DNA from: Flavobacteriales bacterium
GTDB lineage: Bacteria; Bacteroidota; Bacteroidia; Flavobacteriales; UBA1820
Assembly (NCBI GenBank): GCA_003150615.1
Contig: QALN01000009.1
Span: 129,938 to 193,937, forward strand
DNA: 64,000 nt
Direction of reading: 5' to 3'
A program made the position numbers and the translations under genes. The stretch's first letter is position 1. Each line of letters starts with the position of its first letter. Below are positions 17,832 through 26,578 of the stretch, piece after piece. Below the pieces are notes generated by a model. The model ran no database searches, was not told the origin of the DNA, and saw nothing but the letters and a program-made list of their open reading frames with translations.

Positions 17832-18797
17832 ATGACGACCGAAAAACTAAACGCCGAATTCATAAACCTGATAAAAGAAAAACTTCCCGTAAGCGCCAAT
17901 CTTGCAAATACGCTGATGGACATTCTGTTTTTAGGCAAAGAAGCCATTTACCGCAGACTAAGGGGGGAGGTCCCTTTCACATTGGCCGAAGCCGCAGCCG
18001 TTTCGCGCAAGCTTGGCGTGTCGCTCGACGAACTGATAGGCTCCAGTTTTCAGGGCAATGCGCTGTTCAACCTGAATTTCATACAACAGAACGATCTTAT
18101 CAAGACTTACAGTTCGATAGTGGATACTTACGTAAATCTGTTCCGCAACGTAAAGGAAGAGCCTAATTCGTGTCTGTACTCCTCGTCCAACCTGATACCG
18201 CAGACATCGTACCTCAAATACGACATGCTGTCAAAATTCCGCCTGTTCAAGTGGGTGTACCAGCACAACAACCAGGCCGAATTCATAAGATGTTTCGACG
18301 ATACGGATATGCCAAAAAACCTGTTGGATTCTCAGAAAGCGTTCGTGGAAGAATCCCAGGGTTTTTCCAGGACCTGCTACATCTGGGATGACCGCATTTT
18401 TTACTACCTGGCCAACGACATAAGGTACTTTATCGAGATAGGGCTCATTTCAAAAGGAAACGCCACAAAACTCAAGGATGAAATACTGGCCCTTCTCGAC
18501 GAGTTGGAAACTATAGCAGAACAGGGAAGGTTTAAAACCGGCAAAAAGGTTGAGATATACATATCCAATATAAATTTCGAAGCTACGTACAGTTATGTGG
18601 CTTCCGATTATTTCAATATATGCCTGGTAAGGCTTTTTGCCATAAATTCCATAACATCGCAGGATCCTAAAGTGGTGAAAAGCATAAAAGAGTGGATATT
18701 GTCCCTTAAAAAATTTTCGACTCTTATCTCGCAAAGCGGGGAAATGCAGAGGATTCAATTTTTTGCCAAACAGAGAGAACTGATAAAAAGCCTCTGA
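17832..18797 (+). CDS. HTH-domain protein, tandem paralogue 1
   Basis: 321 aa, family name not known to me. Residues ~18-68 form an XRE/BetR-like helix-turn-helix, with the segments GKEAIYRRLRGEVPFTLAEA and VSRKLGVSLDELIGSS. Residues ~70-321 are a long, mostly helical C-terminal domain, rich in aromatic residues and without membrane spans, probably sensory or oligomerising. A strongly conserved block near the end, ISNINFEATYSY followed by SQSGEMQRIQFF, is shared with the next gene. The likely role is a cytoplasmic DNA-binding regulator. Its target and ligand cannot be inferred. It is separated from its paralogue by 290 nt that include a long hairpin. Confidence 0.75.
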   Translation: MTTEKLNAEFINLIKEKLPVSANLANTLMDILFLGKEAIYRRLRGEVPFTLAEAAAVSRKLGVSLDELIGSSFQGNALFNLNFIQQNDLIKTYSSIVDTYVNLFRNVKEEPNSCLYSSSNLIPQTSYLKYDMLSKFRLFKWVYQHNNQAEFIRCFDDTDMPKNLLDSQKAFVEESQGFSRTCYIWDDRIFYYLANDIRYFIEIGLISKGNATKLKDEILALLDELETIAEQGRFKTGKKVEIYISNINFEATYSYVASDYFNICLVRLFAINSITSQDPKVVKSIKEWILSLKKFSTLISQSGEMQRIQFFAKQRELIKSL

Positions 18798-18845
18798 TAT
18801 TTTTCGTTAATCATAATTATCTCCCGTCAGGGTTACAAATCACGG

Positions 18846-18875
18846 CAACATCCCGCGCATTTGCGCGGGATGTTG
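18846..18875. repeat. Perfect 14-bp inverted repeat between the HTH paralogues
   Basis: CAACATCCCGCGCA / TGCGCGGGATGTTG with a 2-nt centre. It has no T run, so it is not a standard intrinsic terminator. It could be an operator, RNA hairpin or attenuation structure. Confidence 0.6.
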
Positions 18876-19087
18876 CGCATTGGGATACTGCTGATATTTC
18901 TCCGGCATAATAATAGAAAACCTTTTCAGAGGCGCACACCCAACAGGACACTTCTTTTTAAGAGATAACAACCATATTTGCATAACCTAAAAAGGGAGCG
19001 TAAAATGCCGTTTGCCGACACACGGCCCGCATTCGGAAACAGAGATCCACGCAGGAAGCAGCTAACAGGGAAATATAAGAATCGCTT

Positions 19088-20047
19088 ATGAACAATGCAC
19101 TTAAAGACGGCCTGATACGTGCCATGAAAGATAAAATGCCGGGCGGGAACAACCTGGCCTCTGCGCTTACAGAAATATTGTGTATCGGAAAAGAAGCCGT
19201 ATATCGCCGTTTAAGGGGAGAAGTAGCATTTACATTCAACGAAGCGGCTGCCATTTCCAGAGAACTGGGCATATCGTTGGATAAGATCATAGGCAACTCC
19301 TCCCCCGGAAGCACCGTATTCGACCTCAACCTTCCGGAAATGACTGATTCGTTAAATAACTACTACGGCATATTGACGCGTTACCTGAACTTTTTCAGGC
19401 ATATAAAGACAGATCCACAATCCACCGTGTGTACAGCGTCCAATATAATACCTTTCACATTTTATTCGCCGTACGAAAATATCTCGAAATTCCGCCTGTG
19501 CCGGTGGGCGTACCAAAACCATCATTTGCAGCGCAGTTCGTCTCTCTCGGAAATGGATGTCCCGCAAAAGATCATAGACACGCATATCCAGTTGTCCAAA
19601 GAGATAAGGCAGGTGCCGAACACGGATTTCATACTCGACAATACGTTATTCTCATCGTTGGTAAACGAAATAAAATATTTCTCAGGACTCAATCTGATAT
19701 CCGCCAAGGATACGGGCAATCTAAAAGCGGAAATACACGCAATGCTGAACGAAATGGAATGTATGTCGATTAGCGGAAGTTTCAATAACGGGAACAAACT
19801 GCAGATATATCTTTCGAACATAAATTTCGAAGCTACGTACAGCTACATAGAAAGGCGTGATTTCCAGATATGCCTTTTCCGCGTTTACTCCATAAATTCG
19901 ATGGACTCGCAGAACTCCAAGATATGCAATATCCAGAAAGATTGGATACAATTCCTGAAAAGACATTCGACTCTCGTGTCCCAAAGCGGTGAAATGCAGC
20001 GCATAATGTTTTTCAACCAACAACGAAACATGGTAGATTCAATATAG
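19088..20047 (+). CDS. HTH-domain protein, tandem paralogue 2
   Basis: 319 aa, same architecture and length as the gene upstream and clearly a tandem duplicate. The helix-turn-helix (GKEAVYRRLRGEVAFTFNEA … ISRELGISLDKIIGNS) and the C-terminal block (LSNINFEATYSY, STLVSQSGEMQRIMFF) align closely, while the middle has diverged more. Probably a cytoplasmic transcription regulator. Retention of both copies with conserved DNA-reading helices but a variable middle suggests different signals. It ends just before a symmetrical terminator. The CATATTTG upstream (around 18972) is a poor -7 match. Confidence 0.75.
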   Translation: MNNALKDGLIRAMKDKMPGGNNLASALTEILCIGKEAVYRRLRGEVAFTFNEAAAISRELGISLDKIIGNSSPGSTVFDLNLPEMTDSLNNYYGILTRYLNFFRHIKTDPQSTVCTASNIIPFTFYSPYENISKFRLCRWAYQNHHLQRSSSLSEMDVPQKIIDTHIQLSKEIRQVPNTDFILDNTLFSSLVNEIKYFSGLNLISAKDTGNLKAEIHAMLNEMECMSISGSFNNGNKLQIYLSNINFEATYSYIERRDFQICLFRVYSINSMDSQNSKICNIQKDWIQFLKRHSTLVSQSGEMQRIMFFNQQRNMVDSI

Positions 20048-20123
20048 CGAACCCACACTTTATACATATTGTTCCGGCCCCGACACCTATTTCCCTAAGG
20101 AAAAAGGCAAAGGGCAAAAATTC

Positions 20124-20152
20124 AAAACGGACCGTACAACACGGTCCGTTTT
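20124..20152. terminator. Symmetrical intrinsic terminator between HTH gene 2 and acyl-CoA ligase
   Basis: Perfect 12-bp stem AAAACGGACCGT / ACGGTCCGTTTT with loop ACAAC. The A and T tracts allow use from both convergent genes, although the minus-strand gene ends about 345 nt away. Confidence 0.75.
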
Positions 20153-20496
20153 ACCATTATACGGCATACAACAAGCCGGATGTTGTCATTCCGGTGCCAT
20201 TTCCGGAAAATCTTTGATGATTTCCAGAACTTTGATAGCAGGCTGGGAATCCCGTATAAGACATACACTGTATCACAGCAGATAGGGTAAGGATTGTTTC
20301 GAGGCTCTTGCTATGTCCTAAAAACTCGTTCTTGATTTTTTCGGAATGTAATTTTCATAGCTCAATTTTTTAACGACAAACGCATATTAATTATCTAAAA
20401 TTGAGTTTCATGCAAATGTTATTACAATAGTTTTTTCTACGGCCGTTGTTTGCAAAACGGCACGTTGCCATATCACCGGATGGCGTTTGTATCCTG
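20153..20496. other. Intergenic region with a short minus-strand coding remnant
   Basis: On the minus strand, roughly 20265 to 20186, a frame reads LIRDSQPAIKVLEIIKDFPE and closes at a stop three residues later, but it is preceded in frame by a stop. It looks like the tail of a decayed gene that I cannot name. CTCAATTTT (20361-20369) and AAAATTGAG (20397-20405) form a 9-bp inverted repeat. Nothing else is recognised. Confidence 0.3.
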
Positions 20497-22176
20497 TTAT
20501 TTCTTTACGAAAGCATGAGCGACATTCGCATCCTTTTCGCGTATTTCCACGCGGCGTATTTTTCCGCTTATGGTCTTTGGAAGTTCATTTACGAACTCCA
20601 CTATGCGCGGATATTTATACGGAGCGGTAACATGTTTGACATAGTTCTGTATCTCCTTGATGAGGTTTTCTCCCGCCAGTTGCTTGTAGGCATTGGACAA
20701 CACTATCGTTGCTTTTACCACCTGTCCGCGTATTTCGTCAGCTACGCCCGTTATGGCGCATTCTACCACGGCAGGGTGCGTCATAAGCGCGCTCTCCACT
20801 TCGAACGGCCCTATGCGGTATCCGGAGCTCTTTATCACGTCGTCGGCACGGCTCACGAACCAGAAGTATCCGTCTTCGTCCCTTTTGGCCACGTCGCCTG
20901 TGTAGTACACGCCGTTGTACATCGTGCGCGCCGTTCTTTCCGAATCCATGTAGTATTCTTTGAACAATCCCAACACTTTTTCCCCGTGGGTGCGTATTAC
21001 TATCTGGCCTTCCTCGCCTGGAGCTACGCTGTTGCCGTCGGCGTCGACTATATCGACATCGTATTGCGGGTTGCGTATGCCCATGGAGCCGCTTTTCGGC
21101 TCTATCCACGGATAGGATGCTATTATAAGCGTAGTCTCCGTCTGTCCGAATCCTTCCATCAACTTGATGCCTGTCAGTTCGTACCATTGGTGGTACACTT
21201 CAGGGTTCAGGGCTTCGCCGGCTATCGTGCAGTACCGCAGTGACGAAATGTCGTATTTCTTTACGTCTTCACGTATTATAAAACGGAATACGGTAGGAGG
21301 CGCGCAGAAAGACGTTATGCGGTATTTCTGTATCATTTCCAGCACGTCCGACGGGACGAATTTCTCGAAATCGTACACGAATACGTTGGCTCCCGCTATC
21401 CATTGCCCGTACAGTTTTCCCCATACGGCCTTTCCCCATCCTGTATCGGCCAGAGTGAAATGCAGGCTCGTCTCGTCCAGATTGTGCCAGTATTTTCCTG
21501 TGATGATGTGTGCCAGGGGATATGTGAAATCATGAGCCACCATCTTCGGGTTGCCGGTGGTGCCGGAGGTGAAGTACATGAGCATTATATCGTCGTTCGT
21601 ATTCACATGCTCAGGGCGTACGAACGGCGCGGCATCGGCCGTACCTTTGTGAAAGTCTTTCCATCCTTCGGGTACGTACGGGCCTACCGATACCAGTTGT
21701 TGTACGGTAGGGGATTCGGGCATGGCTTCGTCTATTCGGTCCGTTATTTCCTTGTCGCCGCATGCCACTATCATTTTAATGCCTGCCGAATTGTTGCGGT
21801 ACACTATGTCGTGGGCCATCAGAAGGTGGGTAGCCGGTATGCACACTGCGCCTATCTTGTGCAGGGCTATAATAGAAAACCAGAATTCGTAGTGTCGTTT
21901 GAGGATGAGCATCACGCGGTCGCCTTTTTCTATGCCCAGGCTCTTAAAGAAAGATGCGGCGCGGTCGCTCTCGCGTTTGATGTCGGCGAAAGTGAAATCT
22001 ATTTTCTGACCGTCGTTACCTACCCAGAGTATCGCCTTTTTATCGGGTTGTTCGGCCGCCCATGCGTCGACCACGTCGTATCCGAAATTGAAGTTTTCCG
22101 GTACATTGACATGGAAGTTTTTCATGAAGTCTTCCTGGGAAGTAAACACGGTCTGTTTTAAGAATTTTTCGAGCAT
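20497..22176 (-). CDS. Acyl-CoA synthetase (AMP-forming), acetyl/medium-chain type
   Basis: 559 aa ANL-superfamily adenylating enzyme. It activates a carboxylic acid to acyl-AMP and then acyl-CoA in the cytosol. Motifs in order: the P-loop-like LMYFTSGTTGNPKMV, the A5-type EGFGQTETT, YYTGDVAKRDEDGYFWFVSR with the ribose-binding Asp, the hinge region DDVIKSSGYRIGPFEVESAL, and the catalytic-lysine segment PKTISGKIRRVEIRE near the C-terminus. Sequence and length resemble the acetyl-CoA synthetase-like medium-chain ligases of Bacteroidales; the true substrate is not decided by sequence. Monocistronic on the minus strand, with two possible operator palindromes upstream. Confidence 0.9.
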   Translation of the reverse strand: MLEKFLKQTVFTSQEDFMKNFHVNVPENFNFGYDVVDAWAAEQPDKKAILWVGNDGQKIDFTFADIKRESDRAASFFKSLGIEKGDRVMLILKRHYEFWFSIIALHKIGAVCIPATHLLMAHDIVYRNNSAGIKMIVACGDKEITDRIDEAMPESPTVQQLVSVGPYVPEGWKDFHKGTADAAPFVRPEHVNTNDDIMLMYFTSGTTGNPKMVAHDFTYPLAHIITGKYWHNLDETSLHFTLADTGWGKAVWGKLYGQWIAGANVFVYDFEKFVPSDVLEMIQKYRITSFCAPPTVFRFIIREDVKKYDISSLRYCTIAGEALNPEVYHQWYELTGIKLMEGFGQTETTLIIASYPWIEPKSGSMGIRNPQYDVDIVDADGNSVAPGEEGQIVIRTHGEKVLGLFKEYYMDSERTARTMYNGVYYTGDVAKRDEDGYFWFVSRADDVIKSSGYRIGPFEVESALMTHPAVVECAITGVADEIRGQVVKATIVLSNAYKQLAGENLIKEIQNYVKHVTAPYKYPRIVEFVNELPKTISGKIRRVEIREKDANVAHAFVKK

Positions 22177-22246
22177 ATATTTATGTTTTTGCTTTCCGCT
22201 TGAGAGTTTCCGGGAAACGGTTTCCGGTTTTGATTTTATAATGAGA

Positions 22247-22254
22247 TAAAAGTA
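22247..22254 (-). promoter_or_regulatory. Candidate -7 element of acyl-CoA synthetase gene
   Basis: Minus strand TACTTTTA, a 7/8 match to TAnnTTTG, about 70 nt upstream of the start codon. The same octamer precedes the second TlpA gene (24874-24881). Confidence 0.4.
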
Positions 22255-22294
22255 CGTTTTCTATCAAGGCCGTAAACTAAGCGGAAGCACATTT

Positions 22295-22464
22295 AACGGA
22301 ATGAACGCTCATTTTTCCGATATAATACTAAAAACGGCTTTTTCTTGAAAAAATACTTTTTAAAAGGGGCAAAATAATGATTATTTAGTAAAAAAATAAG
22401 TGGTGTCGAAAATGGAAATTAACCTAAAAATGTTAATTTCCGCCGAAAACGGAATGAATGTTCA
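22295..22464. promoter_or_regulatory. Two similar palindromic sites upstream of the acyl-CoA synthetase
   Basis: AACGGAATGAACGCTCA (22295-22311) and AACGGAATGAATGTTCA (22448-22464) are the same 17-mer with two changes. Each is centred on an inverted repeat (AATGA-ACGC-TCATT and TGAA-TG-TTCA). The shape resembles TetR-family fatty-acid regulator sites. Between them, GGAAATTAAC (22414-22423) / GTTAATTTCC (22432-22441) is another perfect 10-bp inverted repeat. Confidence 0.4.
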
Positions 22465-22510
22465 CTCAGTGCCGTCGTAAAAAGCAACGTTTTTGGTGTT
22501 TTAGCGCTCA

Positions 22511-22554
22511 AAAAAAGCGTGAAGACCTTAAATTTAAGGTCTTCACGCTTTTTT
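22511..22554. terminator. Symmetrical terminator downstream of the TlpA gene pair
   Basis: 44-nt perfect palindrome: 22-nt arms beginning AAAAAAGCGTGAAG and ending CTTCACGCTTTTTT with no unpaired centre. On the minus strand it follows the 22598 stop by 43 nt. Confidence 0.85.
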
Positions 22555-22597
22555 ATGGTCATTGTTGTTTTAATATGCCGATCGCATGGTGCGGGGT

Positions 22598-23662
22598 TTA
22601 TTTTATAATTTCCCCGGCTTTTTCCAAAACGTCCTTGACCGTTCCGCGTGCGATTATAATTCCTTTAGGGTCTATCAGTACGCATTGCGGGTAGTAATTT
22701 ATGTTGTAGGCGTCGGTTATCTCGACCTGGTCTTCGTCGAATACCTGTGAAGTGGTGTTTATCTGGGGCCAGGTGAGGCAGTCTTTTTTTATCGCTTCCA
22801 TCCAGGCTTGTTCCGACTGTTCGCGGGCTGCCAGCGATATCATTTCGAATCCTTTGCCGTTGTGCTCCTTGTAGAATTGTGCCAAAACTGGGTTTGCAGC
22901 TCGGCTTGCACCGCACCATGAACCCCAGAATACCAGTATTACGTATTTCCCCCGGTAATCGGACAGGGTTATGTCGTGTTTGTCTTTGTCAGCCAGGGTA
23001 AAGTCCGGAGCCTTTGCTCCCACGGACGATATGCGTATGAAATTGAGTATCCTGAATACTTCCTGTCCGTACGGGCTGAGTTTTATGCGGGAGTCGAGGT
23101 TTTCATACGCGTCCGTTCCTTCCCTGACGTTCATCTTACCGTCCTGTACCATGTGTTTGAGTACATAGGCTGAATATGCGTACTTGTACGGATTGGCGCG
23201 GAAAAAGTCTTCGCGGGCGCGTTCTATATCTTCAAACGGGGCTTTGTTTTCGGTGAGATACTTTATTTTAGAAAATGCTTTTACGTTGTATATCCCGCCG
23301 GTTATGACTGTTTTGCCACCTGAAACTTTCATGTTGTAAACATTTCCGTCGCCTTCCAGGAATATGCTGAACAACCTGCCCCGGAACGCATTTTTGCCCA
23401 TTGCCAGTTTGTCCTGTGCGGGAAGAGCTACTATGAGGGCTTCCGTGTCCGCAAGGCGCGTTTTGAGCGTAAAACGCCCTTTGTCGTCCACATTCGTGCT
23501 GTCGACAGCTTGAGGCAGCCCTTTTTTGTCGAATACGGCCGCATATATTTTGTCTTTCGACGTCAGGCCTTCTATCTGTCCGCTTATTATATTTTCCGAT
23601 CGCAATTCAGGGCATAAGGCCGCAAAAGCCGCCGCCACAACGGTTATGACAAAATTTTTCAT
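22598..23662 (-). CDS. TlpA-like thioredoxin-fold protein with degenerate active site (CGAS)
   Basis: 354 aa. An N-terminal signal-like helix (MKNFVITVVAAAFAALC) implies export to the periplasm. Residues ~25-135 resemble the DUF4369 beta domain common in Bacteroidetes. Residues ~214-354 are an AhpC/TSA-Redoxin (TlpA/ResA-like) domain with APDFTLADKD. The active site is WGSWC250-G-A-S253: the second Cys of CxxC is Ser. The cis-Pro loop (YYPQCVLID) remains and contributes another Cys. It should not work as a normal dithiol reductase; a monothiol, isomerase-like or chaperone role is possible. It sits 13 nt downstream of a paralogue with intact CGPC, so the two are co-transcribed. Confidence 0.85.
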   Translation of the reverse strand: MKNFVITVVAAAFAALCPELRSENIISGQIEGLTSKDKIYAAVFDKKGLPQAVDSTNVDDKGRFTLKTRLADTEALIVALPAQDKLAMGKNAFRGRLFSIFLEGDGNVYNMKVSGGKTVITGGIYNVKAFSKIKYLTENKAPFEDIERAREDFFRANPYKYAYSAYVLKHMVQDGKMNVREGTDAYENLDSRIKLSPYGQEVFRILNFIRISSVGAKAPDFTLADKDKHDITLSDYRGKYVILVFWGSWCGASRAANPVLAQFYKEHNGKGFEMISLAAREQSEQAWMEAIKKDCLTWPQINTTSQVFDEDQVEITDAYNINYYPQCVLIDPKGIIIARGTVKDVLEKAGEIIK

Positions 23663-23675
23663 GATTATGTCGGTT

Positions 23676-24848
23676 TTATTTGGGAGCTGTTATGACTTCT
23701 TCCACTTTTTTCAACAGGCTCATCGGATGTCCTTTGGCTATTATCACTCCGTGCGGGTCTATGAAAAAGCACGACGGTACGCCCATAACTCCGTATGTCT
23801 GTTGTATTTTGCCATTGGCCGGGCTGTGGGCATCATTAAGCTGCCGCCATGTCATCTTGTCGTCGGATACTATTTTGCGCCAGTAGTCATCGCTTCTTTC
23901 GTTGGTGGCTATGCTTATCATTTCAAAATTACGGCCTTTTACTTTTGAATACAGTTCGACAAGATGTGGAGTGGACTGCCGGCACGGCCCGCACCATGTC
24001 CCCCAGAAATCCAGCAGTACGTATTTGCCGCGGAAGTCCGAGAGGCGCAGCATGTTGCCATCGATATCTTCCAGTGAAAAGTCCGGGGCTTCCGCCCCTA
24101 TCGCGGTGGCTTTTTGCGTGGCTATGAAGTCGGCCAACACCTGTCCGGCGGGACATTTCTGTACGCGTGGCGACAGGGCATTGAAAGCTTCTTCGTATTT
24201 GTCCATGCCTTTTTTCATAAGGTCGTAATCGTAGTGCAGAATTTCGGCGCTGTAAGCCAGGTCGGGGTTGTCTGCGGATATCTTTTTTTCCAGGGCCTTT
24301 CTTTGGTCGAATATCTCACCGGATTTTCCGAGCAGTGCGCGGCCTTTGTCGCTCCATGCTTTCACGCTGTCCTTATCGGCTCCTTCCGTGCGTGTTTTGC
24401 CCAGAAGCGCTATTCCTTGTTTCTGCATTTCCAACGCTTTTTCGGTCAGGGCGTTTATTTCTTGCATTTGCGGTAATGAGTAAAGCCCTCCCGAAATTTT
24501 AAGATATCTCCAATCCGATGTTTTTCCGTTCAGTTTAATTTTATCGTATCCTTCGAGAAATAGTCCTGAAGTCTCAACCTGGTTGATGTCTGCTTTTTGC
24601 CCCGGTTTGAAAAATGCAATCTGCGCATAAGTGTCCGAAGCGGCCGTTTTCAATGTGAACTTACCGGGGGTCTTTACGATAGTGCTGTCTGTGGCTATTG
24701 GCGTTTGGGTCAGGGTGCCCGTGTACAGGATTATGCGGTCGCCTTTTTCCAGTCCTTCCACATTGCCTTCTATCGTGTTATGATGCGTCTGGGCAGCCAT
24801 TATTGCCGGCAATGCGGCGAAAAACGCGAGTATTGTGATCTTTCTCAT
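23676..24848 (-). CDS. TlpA-like thiol-disulfide oxidoreductase (DUF4369 + thioredoxin)
   Basis: 390 aa with an N-terminal signal peptide (MRKITILAFFAALPAIMAA). Residues ~25-125 are a DUF4369-like domain; ~125-235 are a charged helical linker; ~250-390 are a TlpA-type redoxin with APDFSLEDIDGN and active site WGTWC286-G-P-C289R, plus the cis-Pro loop GVPSCFF. The expected role is thiol reduction in the periplasm. It is the upstream gene of a two-gene minus-strand operon with a CGAS paralogue. A TACTTTTA -7-like element lies at 24874-24881. Confidence 0.9.
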   Translation of the reverse strand: MRKITILAFFAALPAIMAAQTHHNTIEGNVEGLEKGDRIILYTGTLTQTPIATDSTIVKTPGKFTLKTAASDTYAQIAFFKPGQKADINQVETSGLFLEGYDKIKLNGKTSDWRYLKISGGLYSLPQMQEINALTEKALEMQKQGIALLGKTRTEGADKDSVKAWSDKGRALLGKSGEIFDQRKALEKKISADNPDLAYSAEILHYDYDLMKKGMDKYEEAFNALSPRVQKCPAGQVLADFIATQKATAIGAEAPDFSLEDIDGNMLRLSDFRGKYVLLDFWGTWCGPCRQSTPHLVELYSKVKGRNFEMISIATNERSDDYWRKIVSDDKMTWRQLNDAHSPANGKIQQTYGVMGVPSCFFIDPHGVIIAKGHPMSLLKKVEEVITAPK

Positions 24849-24873
24849 GTTCGTTTTTTTATTGATTTATTTG

Positions 24874-24881
24874 TAAAAGTA
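24874..24881 (-). promoter_or_regulatory. Candidate -7 element of the TlpA operon
   Basis: Minus-strand TACTTTTA, a 7/8 match to TAnnTTTG, 25 nt before the start codon. Confidence 0.4.
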
Positions 24882-25034
24882 ATAAAACACTCCGGAAGAA
24901 TATCGTTGTTATGGCTATAATATGCCCGGAAAGTTACGTTTTTTAATATGTATATGTAACGTTTGTCTTTTTAATAGTTACGATATCCGGCGGGATGTCA
25001 ATAAAAATTTTACACATGAAGCAAGAAAAATATA

Positions 25035-26387
25035 CTACCAATCTCTGTAGTTGTTACATGACGAGTTTGTTACATCATTGTTCAGGATGCAGGTCTGATT
25101 GTCTTCGCGGTAGTGTTTGCAGTCGAAGCATAGCGGATTGATCGCAACTTCTTCCTGCGATTGACCGTTCGCAGGTATTGGTCTGGCGACAGCTAAAGCC
25201 AGGAAAACGGCGAATACGATAAATATAAGTATCGACCCCATGACCAGGCTTACCACGGTCCCTATTATCGACATGTAATAGATGCAGAAAAGGATTTTTT
25301 TCGCTTGAAGTCTTTTTCTTAGGTTTCTGGCAAAGAAAATACCTGCTGGCAATTGTCCTAAGATTTGACATATCGGCGTATCCGGCCCGAACCGGTAAGC
25401 TGCCGTGCCGATGCCTTCCATGCTCCGGTAAATGTAAGACAGGAACAGGCCTGCCGCTATACCTGCCGCTATCCATAGGTATTTTCTTTTATCCCTGACG
25501 GCAGGTTTTATCGTGTCGTCCATCAAATTTAGCCCGGCAGAGGCCTGAACCCAGGTGAAAACGATCATGATGACGACGTAAAGCAATGTACGCAGTATAT
25601 GGTCGAACGACAGGAACCAATAAACTCTGTTCATACCTGCCGAATAGAAATACCAGATCTCCAGCAGACTCAATATGAGCAACGTATTGGCATACATGCC
25701 GAGCATTTTTCCTTTCAGCGGACCTCGGTTGCGGCGGTACAGGGTCAGCAGGAGCAATATGGTGCAAACAGCGATGATAATGAAAATGAACTTTGGACCG
25801 GTTTGCCAGCCGTTTACATAGCCTGACAGACGGCCTGTCGTGTTTTGTATTTCGGTATGTTGTTCAGGTTTCTGCCCGAACATTGCCACCTTGTCTTCAT
25901 GTGATATTTCGTTCAGGTACATCGTTTTCATATATCCTGTTTCGCCGCCTCCAATCGGTATAGACATCCAATCGTCGTTGACCGCAACAGCATCGTATAA
26001 TATCTGATGTTTTTTGAATTGCAGCGGAACTCTTCCCGAACCGTCATCCGGTTTCCTAAGGACGGCTGTCGCACTGGTAATCCGGTAAAGAGGCGTTGCG
26101 ATTTTTTCTTCCGGGGATAAGGTCCCGAAGCCGTTCGTAGCTGGCAGAAGGTTCTCTTTTTTTACATACCCTTTTTTCCCGTCCGGCAAGATAACTTCCG
26201 CCCACAGGTCGCTATAAAGCGTTATGGAAATGGTGTCTCCGTAAAAATATTCCATTGATGGTATTTCATTCTCGAAATTAGGGGAAGTGAATACTTTTAC
26301 ATTGTCCCGTCTGACTGAAAATGGTGTGTCGGCTATAAGTGAATTGGATATGGTGATCAGAAAAACTATGAACAGATATTTTTTCAT
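25035..26387 (-). CDS. Secreted-SH3 / multi-span membrane protein with C-terminal four-Cys knuckle (unknown)
   Basis: 450 aa, not a family I can name. Order: signal peptide (residues 1-19); two bacterial SH3-like repeats (~22-85 and ~100-165, with WAEVILPDGKKGYVKKENL and WMSIPIGGGETGYMKTMYL); then six or seven hydrophobic helices (~198-400). The soluble tail (417-450) has Cys420-x2-Cys423-x9-Cys433-x10-Cys444, which looks like a zinc or Fe-S knuckle. SH3 repeats outside and the metal knuckle possibly inside suggest an envelope sensor or a scaffold touching peptidoglycan; this is inference. Visibly more AT-rich than its neighbours and without operon partners. Confidence 0.7.
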   Translation of the reverse strand: MKKYLFIVFLITISNSLIADTPFSVRRDNVKVFTSPNFENEIPSMEYFYGDTISITLYSDLWAEVILPDGKKGYVKKENLLPATNGFGTLSPEEKIATPLYRITSATAVLRKPDDGSGRVPLQFKKHQILYDAVAVNDDWMSIPIGGGETGYMKTMYLNEISHEDKVAMFGQKPEQHTEIQNTTGRLSGYVNGWQTGPKFIFIIIAVCTILLLLTLYRRNRGPLKGKMLGMYANTLLILSLLEIWYFYSAGMNRVYWFLSFDHILRTLLYVVIMIVFTWVQASAGLNLMDDTIKPAVRDKRKYLWIAAGIAAGLFLSYIYRSMEGIGTAAYRFGPDTPICQILGQLPAGIFFARNLRKRLQAKKILFCIYYMSIIGTVVSLVMGSILIFIVFAVFLALAVARPIPANGQSQEEVAINPLCFDCKHYREDNQTCILNNDVTNSSCNNYRDW

Positions 26388-26578
26388 TATAAGTATTGTC
26401 TTAAGGATCGTATATAATGTAGTAGTTACAAATATAGCAAAATTGTCAAGCAGTCTAAGAATATCCCGTTTTCATGTATTACCCCATTCTTATATTTACT
26501 GTACTGCCGGTATTGTGGTAGTGGTATGTGATAAGCAGATTAAAACGGGGGCTTAAAAACTTTTTTCAGCTAAATTAA

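Noticed and set aside
20446-21243. Plus-strand 265-codon frame opposite the acyl-CoA synthetase
   Set aside because: Antisense to a gene with clear ANL motifs; its translation has no domain pattern.
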